In this document: piece by piece, positions 35,318-43,926 of the stretch
Layout: each line of letters starts with the position of its first letter
Position numbering within the stretch: position 1 is the stretch's first letter
From: Protaetiibacter intestinalis
GTDB taxonomy: Bacteria; Actinomycetota; Actinomycetes; Actinomycetales; Microbacteriaceae
Assembly: GCF_003627075.1 (NCBI RefSeq)
Contig: NZ_CP032630.1
Coordinates: 1,054,001-1,118,000 of the forward strand
Reading direction: 5' to 3'
Length of the DNA: 64,000 nt
Notes under the pieces: model-generated
The model's database searches: none
What the model was told of the DNA's origin: nothing
The model's input: the letters and a program-made list of their open reading frames with translations, nothing else
Program-made: the position numbers and the translations under genes

Positions 35318-36316
35318 TCAGCCGGCCATCAGGCCGAGGGTGTCCACGACGCGGTTCGAGAAGCCCCACTCGTTGTCGTACCAGGACGCCACCTTCACGT
35401 GGCGGCCGAGCACGCGGGTCAGCTCGGCGTCGAAGATCGACGACGCCGGGTCGCCCACGATGTCGGTCGAGACGATCGGGTCCTCCGTGTAGCTGAGCAC
35501 GCCGGCGAGGGAACCGGATGCGGCATCCCGGTAGGCGGCCTTCAGCTCGTCGACGGTCACATCCCGTTCGACGGTCACGTTCAGCTCGACGAGCGAGCCG
35601 ACGGCGACAGGCACCCGGATGGCGTAGCCGTCGAGACGCCCCGCGAGCTGCGGCAGCACGAGGCCGATGGCGTTGGCGGCATTGGTGGTCGTGGGGGCGA
35701 TGTTGACCCCGGCCGCGCGGGCGCGACGCAGGTCGCGATGGGGGCCGTCCTGCAGGTTCTGCTCCTGCGTGTAGGCGTGCACCGTCGTCATGAAGCCCGC
35801 CTCGATGCCGGCGACCTCGTGCAGCACGTGCGCGAGCGGGGCGAGGGCATTGGTGGTGCACGACGCGTTCGACACGATGCGGTGCTTCGCCGGGTCGTAG
35901 GTGTCGTGGTTGACGCCGTACGCGATCGTCGCGTCGGCACCGGCGGATGCTGCGCTCACGAGCACCCGCCCCGCGCCCGCCTCGAGGTGGGCGGCCGCGT
36001 CGGCGGCGGCGGTGAAGCGGCCGGTCGACTCGAGTACGAGGTCGACGCCCAGCTCGGCCCACGGGAGCTTCGCGGGTTCGCGCTCGGCGACCACGGCGAT
36101 CCGCTTCCCGTCGACGACGAGGTGGTCGTCGCCCGCGGTGACGGGACGCCCGAGTCGGCCGAGCGTGGAGTCGTAGCGCAGCAGCTGCGCGAGGGTGGCG
36201 GGCGAGGTGAGGTCGTTGACGGCGACGACCTCGAGGTCGGTGTCGCGCTCGAGGAGCGCGCGCAGCACGTTGCGTCCGATGCGGCCGAAGCCGTTGATGG
36301 CGACGCGCGTGGTCAT
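35318..36316 (-). CDS. gap: Type I glyceraldehyde-3-phosphate dehydrogenase, variant
   Basis: 332 residues. The NAD-binding start VAINGFGRIGRNVLRAL and the catalytic SNASCTTN (Cys153) and TVHAYTQEQ (His180) motifs are intact, as is the C-terminal SWYDNEWGFSNR. The phosphate-binding loop, normally PTSTGAAK, reads PTTTNAAN (Asn212 in place of Gly), and the Arg segment reads YAIRVPVAVGS instead of the usual FRVPTPNVS. So it may be a paralogue with altered substrate or cofactor handling rather than the main glycolytic enzyme. A GAAAGGA ribosome-binding site fits the ATG. A GlxA-type regulator gene lies just upstream in the same direction. Confidence 0.9.
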   Translation of the reverse strand: MTTRVAINGFGRIGRNVLRALLERDTDLEVVAVNDLTSPATLAQLLRYDSTLGRLGRPVTAGDDHLVVDGKRIAVVAEREPAKLPWAELGVDLVLESTGRFTAAADAAAHLEAGAGRVLVSAASAGADATIAYGVNHDTYDPAKHRIVSNASCTTNALAPLAHVLHEVAGIEAGFMTTVHAYTQEQNLQDGPHRDLRRARAAGVNIAPTTTNAANAIGLVLPQLAGRLDGYAIRVPVAVGSLVELNVTVERDVTVDELKAAYRDAASGSLAGVLSYTEDPIVSTDIVGDPASSIFDAELTRVLGRHVKVASWYDNEWGFSNRVVDTLGLMAG

Positions 36317-36431
36317 GGGTGGGTCCTTTCGTGGGTGGATCGTTCACCTTCCACGATGAGCCCGCACCGCCCCCGGCACCGTGCGGATGTCGGCCAGCTT
36401 GCGCGAGCTTCGCGCCACCGCGGCGCGACGG

Positions 36432-37379
36432 TCAGGCCGGCACGCGCGCGAAGATGCGGCGGTACTCGCTGGGGCTCGTGCCGAGGATGCGCTGGAAGTG
36501 CAGCCGCAGATTGGCCCCGGTGCCGAGCCCCACCTCGGCGGCGATCTGCTCGACGCCGAAGTCGGTGCGCTCCAGCAGCTCGCGTGCCAGGTCGACGCGG
36601 GCGCGCAGGATCCACTGCAGCGGCGTGTAGCCGGTGTCCTCCACGAAGCGCCGCGAGAACGTGCGCGTCGACACCGCCGCGTGGCGGGCGAGGTCGTGCA
36701 CGGTGAGCGGATCGCCGAGACGCTCGATCGCCCACGCACGGGTGGCCGCGAAGCGGTCGCCGAGATCCTCCGGCACCGAACGCGGCACGTACTGCGACTG
36801 CCCGCCGCTGCGATAGGGGGCGGCGACGAGCCTGCGGGCGGCGACGTTCGACATCCGCACCCCGTGGTCGCTGCGGATGAGGTGCAGGCACAGGTCGATG
36901 CCGGATGCGACCCCGGCCGAGGTGAGCACGTCGCCGCTGTCGATGAACAGCACGCTGCCGTCGACGTCGACCTCCGGATGCAGGCGCGCCAGGTCGGGCG
37001 CGTGCCGCCAGTGGGTGGTGGCACGGCGCCCGTCGAGCAGCCCCGCGGCGGCGACGGCGAAGACGCCCGTGCAGATGGCGGCGATGCGCGCACCGCGGGC
37101 GTGTGCCGCGCGCAGCGCCTCGAGCGCCCGCGGGTCGACGGGGCGCACGGGATCGCGGTAGCCGGGCACGATGACCGTGTCGGCGGTGCGGAGTGCCTCG
37201 ACGCCGTGTTCGACCGCGTAGTTCAGCCCCTCACCGGAGCGCACGATGCCCGGCTCGACGCCGCACATGAGCACGTCGTAGGGCAGCTCGTCGCGCGCCT
37301 GGAAGGTCTGCGCCGGGATGCCGACGTCGAGCGGCTGCGCTCCGTCGAGCACGAGGACGACGACCCGATGCCGCCGCAT
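36432..37379 (-). CDS. GlxA-type AraC family regulator (DJ-1/PfpI plus AraC)
   Basis: 315 residues. Residues 1-185 form a DJ-1/PfpI-like domain (VVVLVLDGAQPLDVGIPAQTF, AAICTGVFAVAAAGLLDGRRATTHW with Cys in the nucleophile elbow position). Residues 215-315 are an AraC DNA-binding domain (DLARHAAVSTRTFSRRFVEDTGYTPLQWILRARVDLARELLE and IAAEVGLGTGANLRLHFQRILGTSPSEYRR). GGAGG fits the ATG. Upstream there is TATCCT (minus strand, 37476-37471) and a small dyad TGGCG-GAAA-CGCCA (37447-37460). The likely target is itself and the variant gap gene downstream. Confidence 0.9.
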   Translation of the reverse strand: MRRHRVVVLVLDGAQPLDVGIPAQTFQARDELPYDVLMCGVEPGIVRSGEGLNYAVEHGVEALRTADTVIVPGYRDPVRPVDPRALEALRAAHARGARIAAICTGVFAVAAAGLLDGRRATTHWRHAPDLARLHPEVDVDGSVLFIDSGDVLTSAGVASGIDLCLHLIRSDHGVRMSNVAARRLVAAPYRSGGQSQYVPRSVPEDLGDRFAATRAWAIERLGDPLTVHDLARHAAVSTRTFSRRFVEDTGYTPLQWILRARVDLARELLERTDFGVEQIAAEVGLGTGANLRLHFQRILGTSPSEYRRIFARVPA

Positions 37380-37501
37380 GCCGCCTCCGTTCCGACCGCG
37401 GGTGCACGGCCCTGGTCAGGTTCGCGGATCCCGCCCGCCGCGCACAGTGGCGGAAACGCCATCCGTCGAAAGGATAGCGCCAAGCATCCCGGTGCGCCGG
37501 G

Positions 37502-37915
37502 TCAGCGCGGCGCGGCGAGCGCGACCGTGAGGGTCGAGCCGAACAGCAGGATGGCGACGGGCAGCCAGATGGCGCGTTCGAGGGCGCTCGGGGTGATGGC
37601 GTTCATGACGATCGCGACGGCCGAGAGGCCGACGACGACCCAGACCGCGACGGGGAGCCAGGCATCCGGCAGCGGAGCCCAGCCGGTGACGCCGGCGCGG
37701 CGCAGCACGACGAGCGCGACGCCGCTCCAGACGATGACGGCAATCGCGCTCGAGACGCGGAGTGCGGTCGAGAGCTCGGCACTCTGTCCGCCGTAGGCGG
37801 CGCGGCCCCACGGGGCGCCGAGGGCGAGCGCGAGCTGGAACGCGACCAGCCCGAGGTACAGCACGGCGGCCACGATCGCGGCGACGCGGGCGATGACGGC
37901 GGGGTCGAACGACAT
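37502..37915 (-). CDS. Small integral membrane protein
   Basis: 137 residues with four hydrophobic helices (IARVAAIVAAVLYLGLVAFQLALAL, SAIAVIVWSGVALVVL, LPVAVWVVVGLSAVAIVMNAI, WLPVAILLFGSTLTVAL). Such four-helix proteins of 130-150 residues are common beside padR-type genes in Actinobacteria. Function unknown. It is divergent from the PadR gene at 37968 and shares the operator region, so it is the likely PadR target. Confidence 0.75.
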   Translation of the reverse strand: MSFDPAVIARVAAIVAAVLYLGLVAFQLALALGAPWGRAAYGGQSAELSTALRVSSAIAVIVWSGVALVVLRRAGVTGWAPLPDAWLPVAVWVVVGLSAVAIVMNAITPSALERAIWLPVAILLFGSTLTVALAAPR

Positions 37916-37931
37916 CCGGAACCTTTCTGGC

Positions 37932-37949
37932 AGATATATCGATATGTCT
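37932..37949. promoter_or_regulatory. Candidate PadR operator
   Basis: AGATATATCGATATGTCT, a dyad with one mismatch, in the 52-base gap between the divergent membrane-protein and padR genes. A half-like site GCAGATATGATG follows at 37951. Confidence 0.65.
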
Positions 37950-37967
37950 AGCAGATATGATGACGGG

Positions 37968-38516
37968 ATGCCACGGGCTACCCAGACCGACCTCGCCGTC
38001 CTCGCCGCACTCAGCGTCGAGCCGATGACCGGCTACGCCCTGCGCGAGGCGATCCTCGCGCACCTCGGCGCCTTCTGGAGCGAGAGCTTCGGGCAGATCT
38101 ACCCCGCGCTCGCGCGGCTGCGTGACGCCGGGCTCGTCGAGGCGGGCGACGGCGACCGCCCCGGATCGTCCGCGTACCGACTCACGGCATCCGGCCGCGC
38201 CCGGCTCGTCGAGCTCATGCGCGAACCGCCCACCCGCACGCCGCCGCGCAACGGCATGCTGCTGCGGCTGTTCTTCGGGGATGCGCTCGGGGCGCGGGCC
38301 TGCCGCGAGCTGGTCGTCGAGTATCGCGGCATCGCGGCGGAACAACTCGCCGCACTCGCCGCGGCCCGGCGCGAGACGGAGGCGGCATCCGATCCGGCGC
38401 ACCGCCCGTACCAGCTCATGACGATCGCGGCGGGCGAGCACACGGCGCGCGCCTCCCTCGCGTGGGCCGACGAGACGATCGCGACCCTCGACGCGCTCAT
38501 CGCCGACGGGCGCTGA
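37968..38516 (+). CDS. PadR family transcriptional regulator
   Basis: 182 residues. The PadR winged helix (LAVLAALSVEPMTGYALREAILAHLGAFW, GQIYPALARLRDAGLVEAGDG) is at residues 9-70, and the Vir-like C-terminal helical domain is at 85-180. It is divergent from a small membrane protein gene and separated only by the dyad at 37932, which it probably binds. No good ribosome-binding site is visible. Its stop codon lies within the hairpin repeat at 38513-38571. Confidence 0.9.
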   Translation: MPRATQTDLAVLAALSVEPMTGYALREAILAHLGAFWSESFGQIYPALARLRDAGLVEAGDGDRPGSSAYRLTASGRARLVELMREPPTRTPPRNGMLLRLFFGDALGARACRELVVEYRGIAAEQLAALAAARRETEAASDPAHRPYQLMTIAAGEHTARASLAWADETIATLDALIADGR

Positions 38517-38571
38517 CTGGTCGGTTTCTGGCCCCATTTCGGTGAAATGGGGCCAGAAACCGACCAGTCAG
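38513..38571. repeat. Long hairpin repeat, GGTCGGTTTCTGGCCCC family, copy 2
   Basis: Perfect stem of about 28 bases with loop GGTG. The outer 23 bases per arm match the copy at 14416-14474, while the innermost part differs (CATTTC against CAAACC) with compensating changes in the other arm. It provides the stop codon of padR and may terminate both convergent genes. Confidence 0.92.
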
Positions 38572-38609
38572 GGCAGATGCAGGTGCACCCGCCGAGCTGG
38601 CCCCGGGGG

Positions 38610-39173
38610 TTACGCCGTGAGCCAGTCGCGGAGGGCGGGCAGCGTCGTCACGCCCTGCGACTCGCAGAAGTGCTGGGCACCCGGCACCACGAGCTCCTCG
38701 GCGGCGAGCCCCGCGACGACCGCGGGCGTCAGCTCGATCGGCACCTCGGGGTCGAAGTCGGAGCGGATGACGAGCCGCCGCCCGGTGCGCGCGGCGAGCT
38801 CGCCGAGCTCGGGCAGCCCCACCGTGAAGGGGTCGAGCTCGGGGTAGATCGGCACCGGGTCGACGAACGAGGCGACGAGCGCGAGTGCACCGAGGCGCGC
38901 ATCCGGCTGCTCGGCGAGCGCCCGGCCGAGCGCGCGCACCGCGGTGATGGTGCCGAGGCTGTGCCCGACGAGCGCCGTCTCCGCGTCGACGGTGCCGAGC
39001 GCGGCGACCGCCGCATCCGTCCAGGCCGCCGCCTCCGGGTGGTCGGTGTCGGGCAGCGCGGGCACCTCGACGGCGACGCCGTGCGGCGCGAGCTCCTCGC
39101 GCAGCCAGCCGAACCAGTGCTTGCCGGGATGCGCGGTGTAGCCGTGCAGGATGACGACGCGGCGAAGGCTCAT
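38610..39173 (-). CDS. RBBP9/YdeN-type serine hydrolase
   Basis: 187 residues, small alpha/beta hydrolase. VVILHGYTAHPGKHWFGWLREEL opens the fold, TALVGHSLGTITAVRAL holds the nucleophile Ser, and GAQHFCESQGVTTLPALRDWL has the catalytic His. The family is the RBBP9/YdeN group, with poorly defined substrates. CACGCT lies six bases before the ATG, in the position of a leaderless -10 box; GGAGG immediately before the ATG is too close to be a normal ribosome-binding site. Confidence 0.87.
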   Translation of the reverse strand: MSLRRVVILHGYTAHPGKHWFGWLREELAPHGVAVEVPALPDTDHPEAAAWTDAAVAALGTVDAETALVGHSLGTITAVRALGRALAEQPDARLGALALVASFVDPVPIYPELDPFTVGLPELGELAARTGRRLVIRSDFDPEVPIELTPAVVAGLAAEELVVPGAQHFCESQGVTTLPALRDWLTA

Positions 39174-39258
39174 GCCTCCAGCGTGCCGGATGCGGGTCCC
39201 CGACCACCGCACGAACGCCGCCACGCCCGCACGAGTTCCCGCCAGCGCGCCGAGGGGA

Positions 39259-39906
39259 CTACGAGGCGAGCGCCGAGAGCAGCAACCACACCCCGACGCC
39301 GAACACGGCGACCGAGGGCAGCACGATCGCCGCGATGAACGCCTGCGAGCGCGCGAAGGTCGTGCCGCGCATCCGCACCGCGACGCCGTTCGCGGCCAGG
39401 TGCTCGGCCCACGCCCGGGCGAGCGCGAACGAGCGGCTCTGCGAGCCGAACAGGCTCGCCACCCCGACCGCGTCCCCGACGAGGGCGAACGCGGCACCGG
39501 CCGCCGAGCCGGCGATCACCGCGGCGCTGCGCATGACCCCGCTCGAGACGACGATCGCCGCGCCCTCGCGGAAGGCCTGGGCCGCCTCGGAGGCGTGCGG
39601 TGCGCCCGCGAGCTCGGCGAGCTGCGCGGTGCTGAACTCGCGCGCGAAGTTGCCGGCGTAGGCCCCCGTCACGAAGACGTGCCGATGCCCATCCGAGGTG
39701 ACGACGAGCGTCGAGAAGCGCGTGAACTCCGCCGACACCCGATCGACGGGCGCACTGAACACGGTCTCCCGCTCGGTGCGGAACGACAGCACGCCGGCGT
39801 CGAGGGTCATGATGCCCGCGGTCACGCTCGCGCCGCGGCGCCAGTACAGTCCGGCGCGCGTCGGCGCGGATGCGGCGGGCACGGCACCGTTCACGGGTTC
39901 GGACAT
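39259..39906 (-). CDS. Hypothetical protein with GRAM-like domain and membrane segments
   Basis: 215 residues. The N-terminal part (RGASVTAGIMTLDAGVLSFRTERETVFSAPVDRVSAEFTRFSTLVVTSDG) looks like a GRAM/PH-type lipid-binding fold. It is followed by an amphipathic or hydrophobic stretch (AAVIAGSAAGAAFALVGDAVGVASLF) and a C-terminal membrane helix (AFIAAIVLPSVAVFGVGVWLLLSAL). Function unknown. TAGCCT lies six bases before the ATG, so leaderless. Confidence 0.65.
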   Translation of the reverse strand: MSEPVNGAVPAASAPTRAGLYWRRGASVTAGIMTLDAGVLSFRTERETVFSAPVDRVSAEFTRFSTLVVTSDGHRHVFVTGAYAGNFAREFSTAQLAELAGAPHASEAAQAFREGAAIVVSSGVMRSAAVIAGSAAGAAFALVGDAVGVASLFGSQSRSFALARAWAEHLAANGVAVRMRGTTFARSQAFIAAIVLPSVAVFGVGVWLLLSALAS

Positions 39907-40006
39907 GCTCGCAGGCTAGCGGAGCCGCCCCCGCGGGATGCGGGATGCCCACGCCGGTAGGATGGCGGTGCTGCCGCATCCGCCCCGCCGCAAGGAGCAC
40001 TCCCCC

Positions 40007-42298
40007 GTGAGCACCCCCTCGACGCACGTCGTCGACACCGTCGAGAACGCCGCCGCCAGCCCGGAGCGGGAGCAGCCGTACGCGGCGCTCGGACTCAAGA
40101 CCGACGAGTACCTGCAGATCCGCGAGATCCTCGGCCGCCGCCCCACGAGCGGCGAGCTCGCCATGTACTCGGTCATGTGGAGCGAGCACTGCTCCTACAA
40201 GAGCTCCAAGGTGTGGCTGCGGCAGTTCGGCCAGAAGGTCACGCCCGAGATGAAGCAGAACCTCATGGTCGGCATGGGCGAGAACGCGGGCGTCGTCGAC
40301 ATCGGCGAAGGCTGGGCGGTCACCTTCAAGATCGAAAGCCACAACCATCCGAGCTACGTCGAGCCGTTCCAGGGCGCCGCGACCGGCGTCGGCGGCATCG
40401 TGCGCGACATCATCTCGATGGGCGCGCGGCCGGTCGCCGTCATGGATGCGCTGCGTTTCGGGTCGATCGACCACCCGGATACGGCCCGCGTCGTGCCCGG
40501 GGTGGTCTCCGGCATCAGCTTCTACGGCAACTGCCTCGGCCTGCCCAACATCGGCGGCGAGACCTGGTTCGACCCGGTGTACCAGGCCAACCCGCTCGTC
40601 AACGCGCTCGCCGTGGGCGTGCTCCGTCACGAGGACCTGCACCTCGCGAACGCGCGCGGCGTCGGCAACAAGGTCGTGCTGTTCGGGGCCCGCACGGGCG
40701 GCGACGGCATCGGCGGCGCGTCGATCCTGGCATCCGAGTCATTCGACGAAGGCGCGGGCCGCAAGCGCCCCGCCGTGCAGGTGGGCGACCCCTTCATGGA
40801 GAAGGTGCTCATCGAGTGCTGCCTCGAGCTGTACCGCGGCGAGCTCGTCGAGGGCATCCAGGATCTGGGCGCGGCCGGCATCTCCTGCGCCACCTCCGAG
40901 CTCGCCTCCAACGGCGACGGCGGCATGCACATCGTGCTCGACGAGGTGCTGCTGCGTGACTCCACGCTCACGGCCGAGGAGATCCTCATGTCGGAGAGCC
41001 AGGAGCGCATGATGGCGGTCGTGGCCCCCGAGAAGCTCGAAGGCTTCCTCGCGGTGACGTCGAAGTGGGATGTCGAGGCGAGCGTGCTGGGCGAGGTCAC
41101 CGACACGGGGCGCCTCGTGATCGAGTGGAAGGGCGAGACGATCGTCGACGTCGACCCGCGCACGGTCGCGGTCGACGGGCCCGTCTACGAGCGGCCGGTC
41201 GCCTACCCGACGTGGATCGACCGGGTGAACGCCGACTCCGCATCCGCCCTCGCGCGGCCCACCGAGGGGCCCGCAGTCAAGGCGCAGCTGCTCGCGCTGC
41301 TCGGCTCGGCGAACCTCGCCGACAAGAGCTGGATCACCTCGCAGTACGACAAGTACGTGCTCGGGAATACGGCGCTCTCCTACCCCGACGACGGCGGCAT
41401 GGTGCGCGTCGACGAGAGCTCGGGCCTCGGCTTCGCGCTCGCGACGGATGCCAACGGCCGCTACTGCTACCTCGACCCGTACCAGGGTGCGCAGCTGGCG
41501 CTCGCCGAGGCGTACCGCAACGTCGCCGTCACGGGCGCGACCCCGGTGGCGGTCTCCGACTGCCTCAACTTCGGCTCCCCCGAGGACCCGGAGGTCATGT
41601 GGCAGTTCTCGCGCGCGGTCGAGGGGCTCGCCGACGGCTGCCTGCAGCTCGGCATCCCCGTCACGGGCGGCAACGTGAGCTTCTACAACCAGACCGGCGA
41701 CGTGCCGATCCACCCGACCCCCGTCGTGGCCGTCATGGGCACGATCGATGACGTCGGGCGGCGCGTGCCGTCCGGCTGGCAGGACGCGGGCGACAACCTC
41801 TACCTGCTCGGCACGACCGCCCTCGAGCTCGACGGCTCCGCCTGGGCGGGCATCGTGCACGGGCACCTCGGCGGACGCCCGCCGGCCGTCGACCTGGACG
41901 CCGAGAAGGAGCTCGCCTCGCTGCTCTCGGCGGCGGCCTACGAGGGTCTGCTCAACGCGGCCCACGACCTCGCCGACGGCGGGCTCGCGATCGCGCTCGC
42001 CGAGGGCGTGCTGCGCTTCGGCGTCGGCGCGCGGGTGTTCCTCGACGAGCTGCTCGTCCGCGACGGCGTGGATGCGGCGACCGCCCTGTTCTCGGAGTCG
42101 ACGGGCCGCGTGCTGGTGGCCGTGCCGCGCGAGGAGGACGTCAAGTTCACCCGTCTGTGCGAGGGCCGCGGCTACCCGGTGATCCGCATCGGCGTGACCG
42201 ACTCCGAGCCCGCGCTCGAGGTGCAGGGACTCTTCACGGCATCCGTCGACGAGCTCGCCTCCACCTTCCGCGAGCCCCTCCGCGCCCGCTTCGCCTGA
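40007..42298 (+). CDS. purL: Phosphoribosylformylglycinamidine synthase subunit PurL
   Basis: 763 residues, the small (Gram-positive) form of FGAM synthase that works with PurS and PurQ. Seen: [17 protein letters not shown] with the catalytic His, [46 protein letters not shown] and [14 protein letters not shown]. The start is a GTG with AAGGAG ten bases upstream, and TAGGAT at 39958 is a likely -10 box. The gene stands alone. Confidence 0.97.
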   Translation: MSTPSTHVVDTVENAAASPEREQPYAALGLKTDEYLQIREILGRRPTSGELAMYSVMWSEHCSYKSSKVWLRQFGQKVTPEMKQNLMVGMGENAGVVDIGEGWAVTFKIESHNHPSYVEPFQGAATGVGGIVRDIISMGARPVAVMDALRFGSIDHPDTARVVPGVVSGISFYGNCLGLPNIGGETWFDPVYQANPLVNALAVGVLRHEDLHLANARGVGNKVVLFGARTGGDGIGGASILASESFDEGAGRKRPAVQVGDPFMEKVLIECCLELYRGELVEGIQDLGAAGISCATSELASNGDGGMHIVLDEVLLRDSTLTAEEILMSESQERMMAVVAPEKLEGFLAVTSKWDVEASVLGEVTDTGRLVIEWKGETIVDVDPRTVAVDGPVYERPVAYPTWIDRVNADSASALARPTEGPAVKAQLLALLGSANLADKSWITSQYDKYVLGNTALSYPDDGGMVRVDESSGLGFALATDANGRYCYLDPYQGAQLALAEAYRNVAVTGATPVAVSDCLNFGSPEDPEVMWQFSRAVEGLADGCLQLGIPVTGGNVSFYNQTGDVPIHPTPVVAVMGTIDDVGRRVPSGWQDAGDNLYLLGTTALELDGSAWAGIVHGHLGGRPPAVDLDAEKELASLLSAAAYEGLLNAAHDLADGGLAIALAEGVLRFGVGARVFLDELLVRDGVDAATALFSESTGRVLVAVPREEDVKFTRLCEGRGYPVIRIGVTDSEPALEVQGLFTASVDELASTFREPLRARFA

Positions 42299-42367
42299 CG
42301 CGCGGGCCGGCGCCCCGCGTCTCGCCCTGCCGCGGCATCCGTCCGCGCCTCCACCCTCGTATCCAGC

Positions 42368-42430
42368 GGCGGGAGCAACCGCATGCGCGGGCGGCAGACC
42401 TGCTGGGCGGCGGGAGCAATTACTCCCGCC
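42368..42430. repeat. GGCGGGAG palindrome cluster, copy 2
   Basis: GGCGGGAGCAACC at 42368-42380 and an almost perfect 22-base palindrome at 42409-42430 (GGCGGGAGCAA paired with TACTCCCGCC). Part of a 375-base stretch without genes (42299-42673) that otherwise holds only GC-rich filler and the next repeat cluster. Confidence 0.85.
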
Positions 42431-42550
42431 ATATGACAGCAATTCCGCCCGCGATGCCCTCGTGAGGAGCCTCGTGCTGGGGTCCCGTGTGAGTCCATCG
42501 CGCGGGCGGGCGCCGCGCGGCGTTCCGCACCGGACGGCGAAACGGGCATC

Positions 42551-42636
42551 CGGCGGGAGCAATTGCTCCCGCCGCCTAAGGGTTTCGCCGCCCGCGCTGC
42601 GGGTTGCTCCCGCCGCTGGTGCGGTTGCTCCCGCCG
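42551..42636. repeat. GGCGGGAG palindrome cluster, copy 3
   Basis: A perfect 22-base palindrome at 42552-42573 and two further half-units GGTTGCTCCCGCC at 42602-42614 and 42623-42635. The half-units can pair with the left half of the palindrome or with the unit at 42368. Confidence 0.88.
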
Positions 42637-42673
42637 GTGAGATGCCGGAGGATGCCGGGCCCGGCGGCCGCGC

Positions 42674-43594
42674 TCAGAGGGGGAAGCGGATGCCGGTCTT
42701 CTGCTCGGCGTCGGCCCACAGGGCGGCGCCGAAGGCGGGGTCGGCGGATGAGGCGACCGGCGTGGTGGGCACGGGCGGACCCGACATCTCGCGCCGCGGG
42801 CCGAAGAACTCGCCGTTCACCGCATCCGGGTCGGCGATGGCGCGCACGGCGGGCCAGGCGCCGCGGTCCTTGCCCTGGCCGACCCAGCCGGTGAGGGTCT
42901 CGAAGATGCGGCCGCCGCGCGGGTCGCGGTCGGTGATGCCGGGGCGACGCTCGGCGTAGCTGTTGGTGGCCCAGCCGGGGTGCGCGAGCAGCGAGAGCCG
43001 CGAGTCGCCCGCCGCCGCGAGCCGCCGCGCGAGCTCGAGGTGGAAGCCCTGCACGGCGTGCTTCGAGAAGCCGTAGGCACGGAACGGCCGGTAGCGCCGC
43101 TCCGACCAGAGGTCGTCGGGTTCGAGCCGCACCATCCGCGTCGAATCCGAGCCGAGGCCGACCACGCGGCCACCCTCCGCGAGCGCCGGGAACAGCAGCG
43201 TCGTGAGCGCGAAGTGGCCGAGGAAGTTGCCGCCGACGGTCGCCTCGAAGCCGTCCTCCGTCGTGAGGCGGTGCCGCGACGCGACCACGCGGCCGGCGTT
43301 GTTGACGAGCCCGTCGAGCGGCCGGAACGCCGCGAGCGCCTCCGCCGCCTCGCGCACCGAGGCGAGCGAGGTGAGGTCGAGCCGCACGTGCGCGAGCTCG
43401 GCGCCCGGCACGCGGGAGCGGATGCTGTCGATCGCGAGCTGCGCCTTCTCGGCCGAGCGCGCGGCGATCACCACGCGCACCCCCGCCGCGGCGAGCTGCT
43501 CGGAGGTGAAGTAGCCGACCCCCGCGTTGCCGCCCGTGACGACGACCGTGCGCCCGGCGAGCGACGGCAGCGCCCGCGGATCCCAGGCGGTCAC
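42674..43594 (-). CDS. Short-chain dehydrogenase/reductase
   Basis: 306 residues, classical-type SDR with the cofactor loop TGGNAGVG, NNAG, and active-site YGFSK (YxxxK) preceded by Ser in GSDST. It resembles retinol-dehydrogenase/WW-domain-oxidoreductase-like bacterial SDRs. The substrate is unknown. It starts at a GTG overlapping the chorismate mutase stop (GTGA), so the two are co-translated. Confidence 0.88.
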   Translation of the reverse strand: MTAWDPRALPSLAGRTVVVTGGNAGVGYFTSEQLAAAGVRVVIAARSAEKAQLAIDSIRSRVPGAELAHVRLDLTSLASVREAAEALAAFRPLDGLVNNAGRVVASRHRLTTEDGFEATVGGNFLGHFALTTLLFPALAEGGRVVGLGSDSTRMVRLEPDDLWSERRYRPFRAYGFSKHAVQGFHLELARRLAAAGDSRLSLLAHPGWATNSYAERRPGITDRDPRGGRIFETLTGWVGQGKDRGAWPAVRAIADPDAVNGEFFGPRREMSGPPVPTTPVASSADPAFGAALWADAEQKTGIRFPL

Positions 43595-43908
43595 GCCTCC
43601 GCGCCGCCGTTGCCGGCGAGACGCTCGTGGTGGTGGATAACCTCGGCGACCACGAAGGTGAACCACTTCTCGGCGAACTCGGGGTCGAGATGCGACTCCT
43701 CGGCGAGCGCCCGCAGCCGCGCCACCTGCACGCGCTCGCGCTCCGGGTCGGAGGCAGGCATCCCGCTCGCCGCCTTCAGCCGCCCCACCTGCTGGGTGAA
43801 CTTGAAGCGCTCCGCGAGCAGGTGGATGAGGGCCGCGTCGATGTTGTCGATGCTCTGCCGGATGCCGGCGAGCACGGCTCCCGGGTCCTCGTGCGGGTCG
43901 GCGGTCAT
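43591..43908 (-). CDS. Chorismate mutase (AroQ class)
   Basis: 105-residue all-helical protein: VLAGIRQSIDNIDAALIHLLAERFKFTQQVGRLKAASGMPASDPERERVQVARL is the AroQ pattern, with conserved Arg, Lys and Asp-Pro-x-Arg-Glu positions for binding chorismate. It would convert chorismate to prephenate for Phe/Tyr synthesis. ATG with TACCCT six bases upstream (leaderless). It is coupled with an SDR gene, which does not by itself suggest a pathway. Confidence 0.9.
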   Translation of the reverse strand: MTADPHEDPGAVLAGIRQSIDNIDAALIHLLAERFKFTQQVGRLKAASGMPASDPERERVQVARLRALAEESHLDPEFAEKWFTFVVAEVIHHHERLAGNGGAEA

Positions 43909-43926
43909 AGCCCGAGGGTACCGGGC

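Noticed and set aside
36317-36431. tRNA or small RNA in the gap between gap and the GlxA-type gene
   Set aside because: The gap has no T-loop or cloverleaf-like sequence. It is short and carries only the gap ribosome-binding site.
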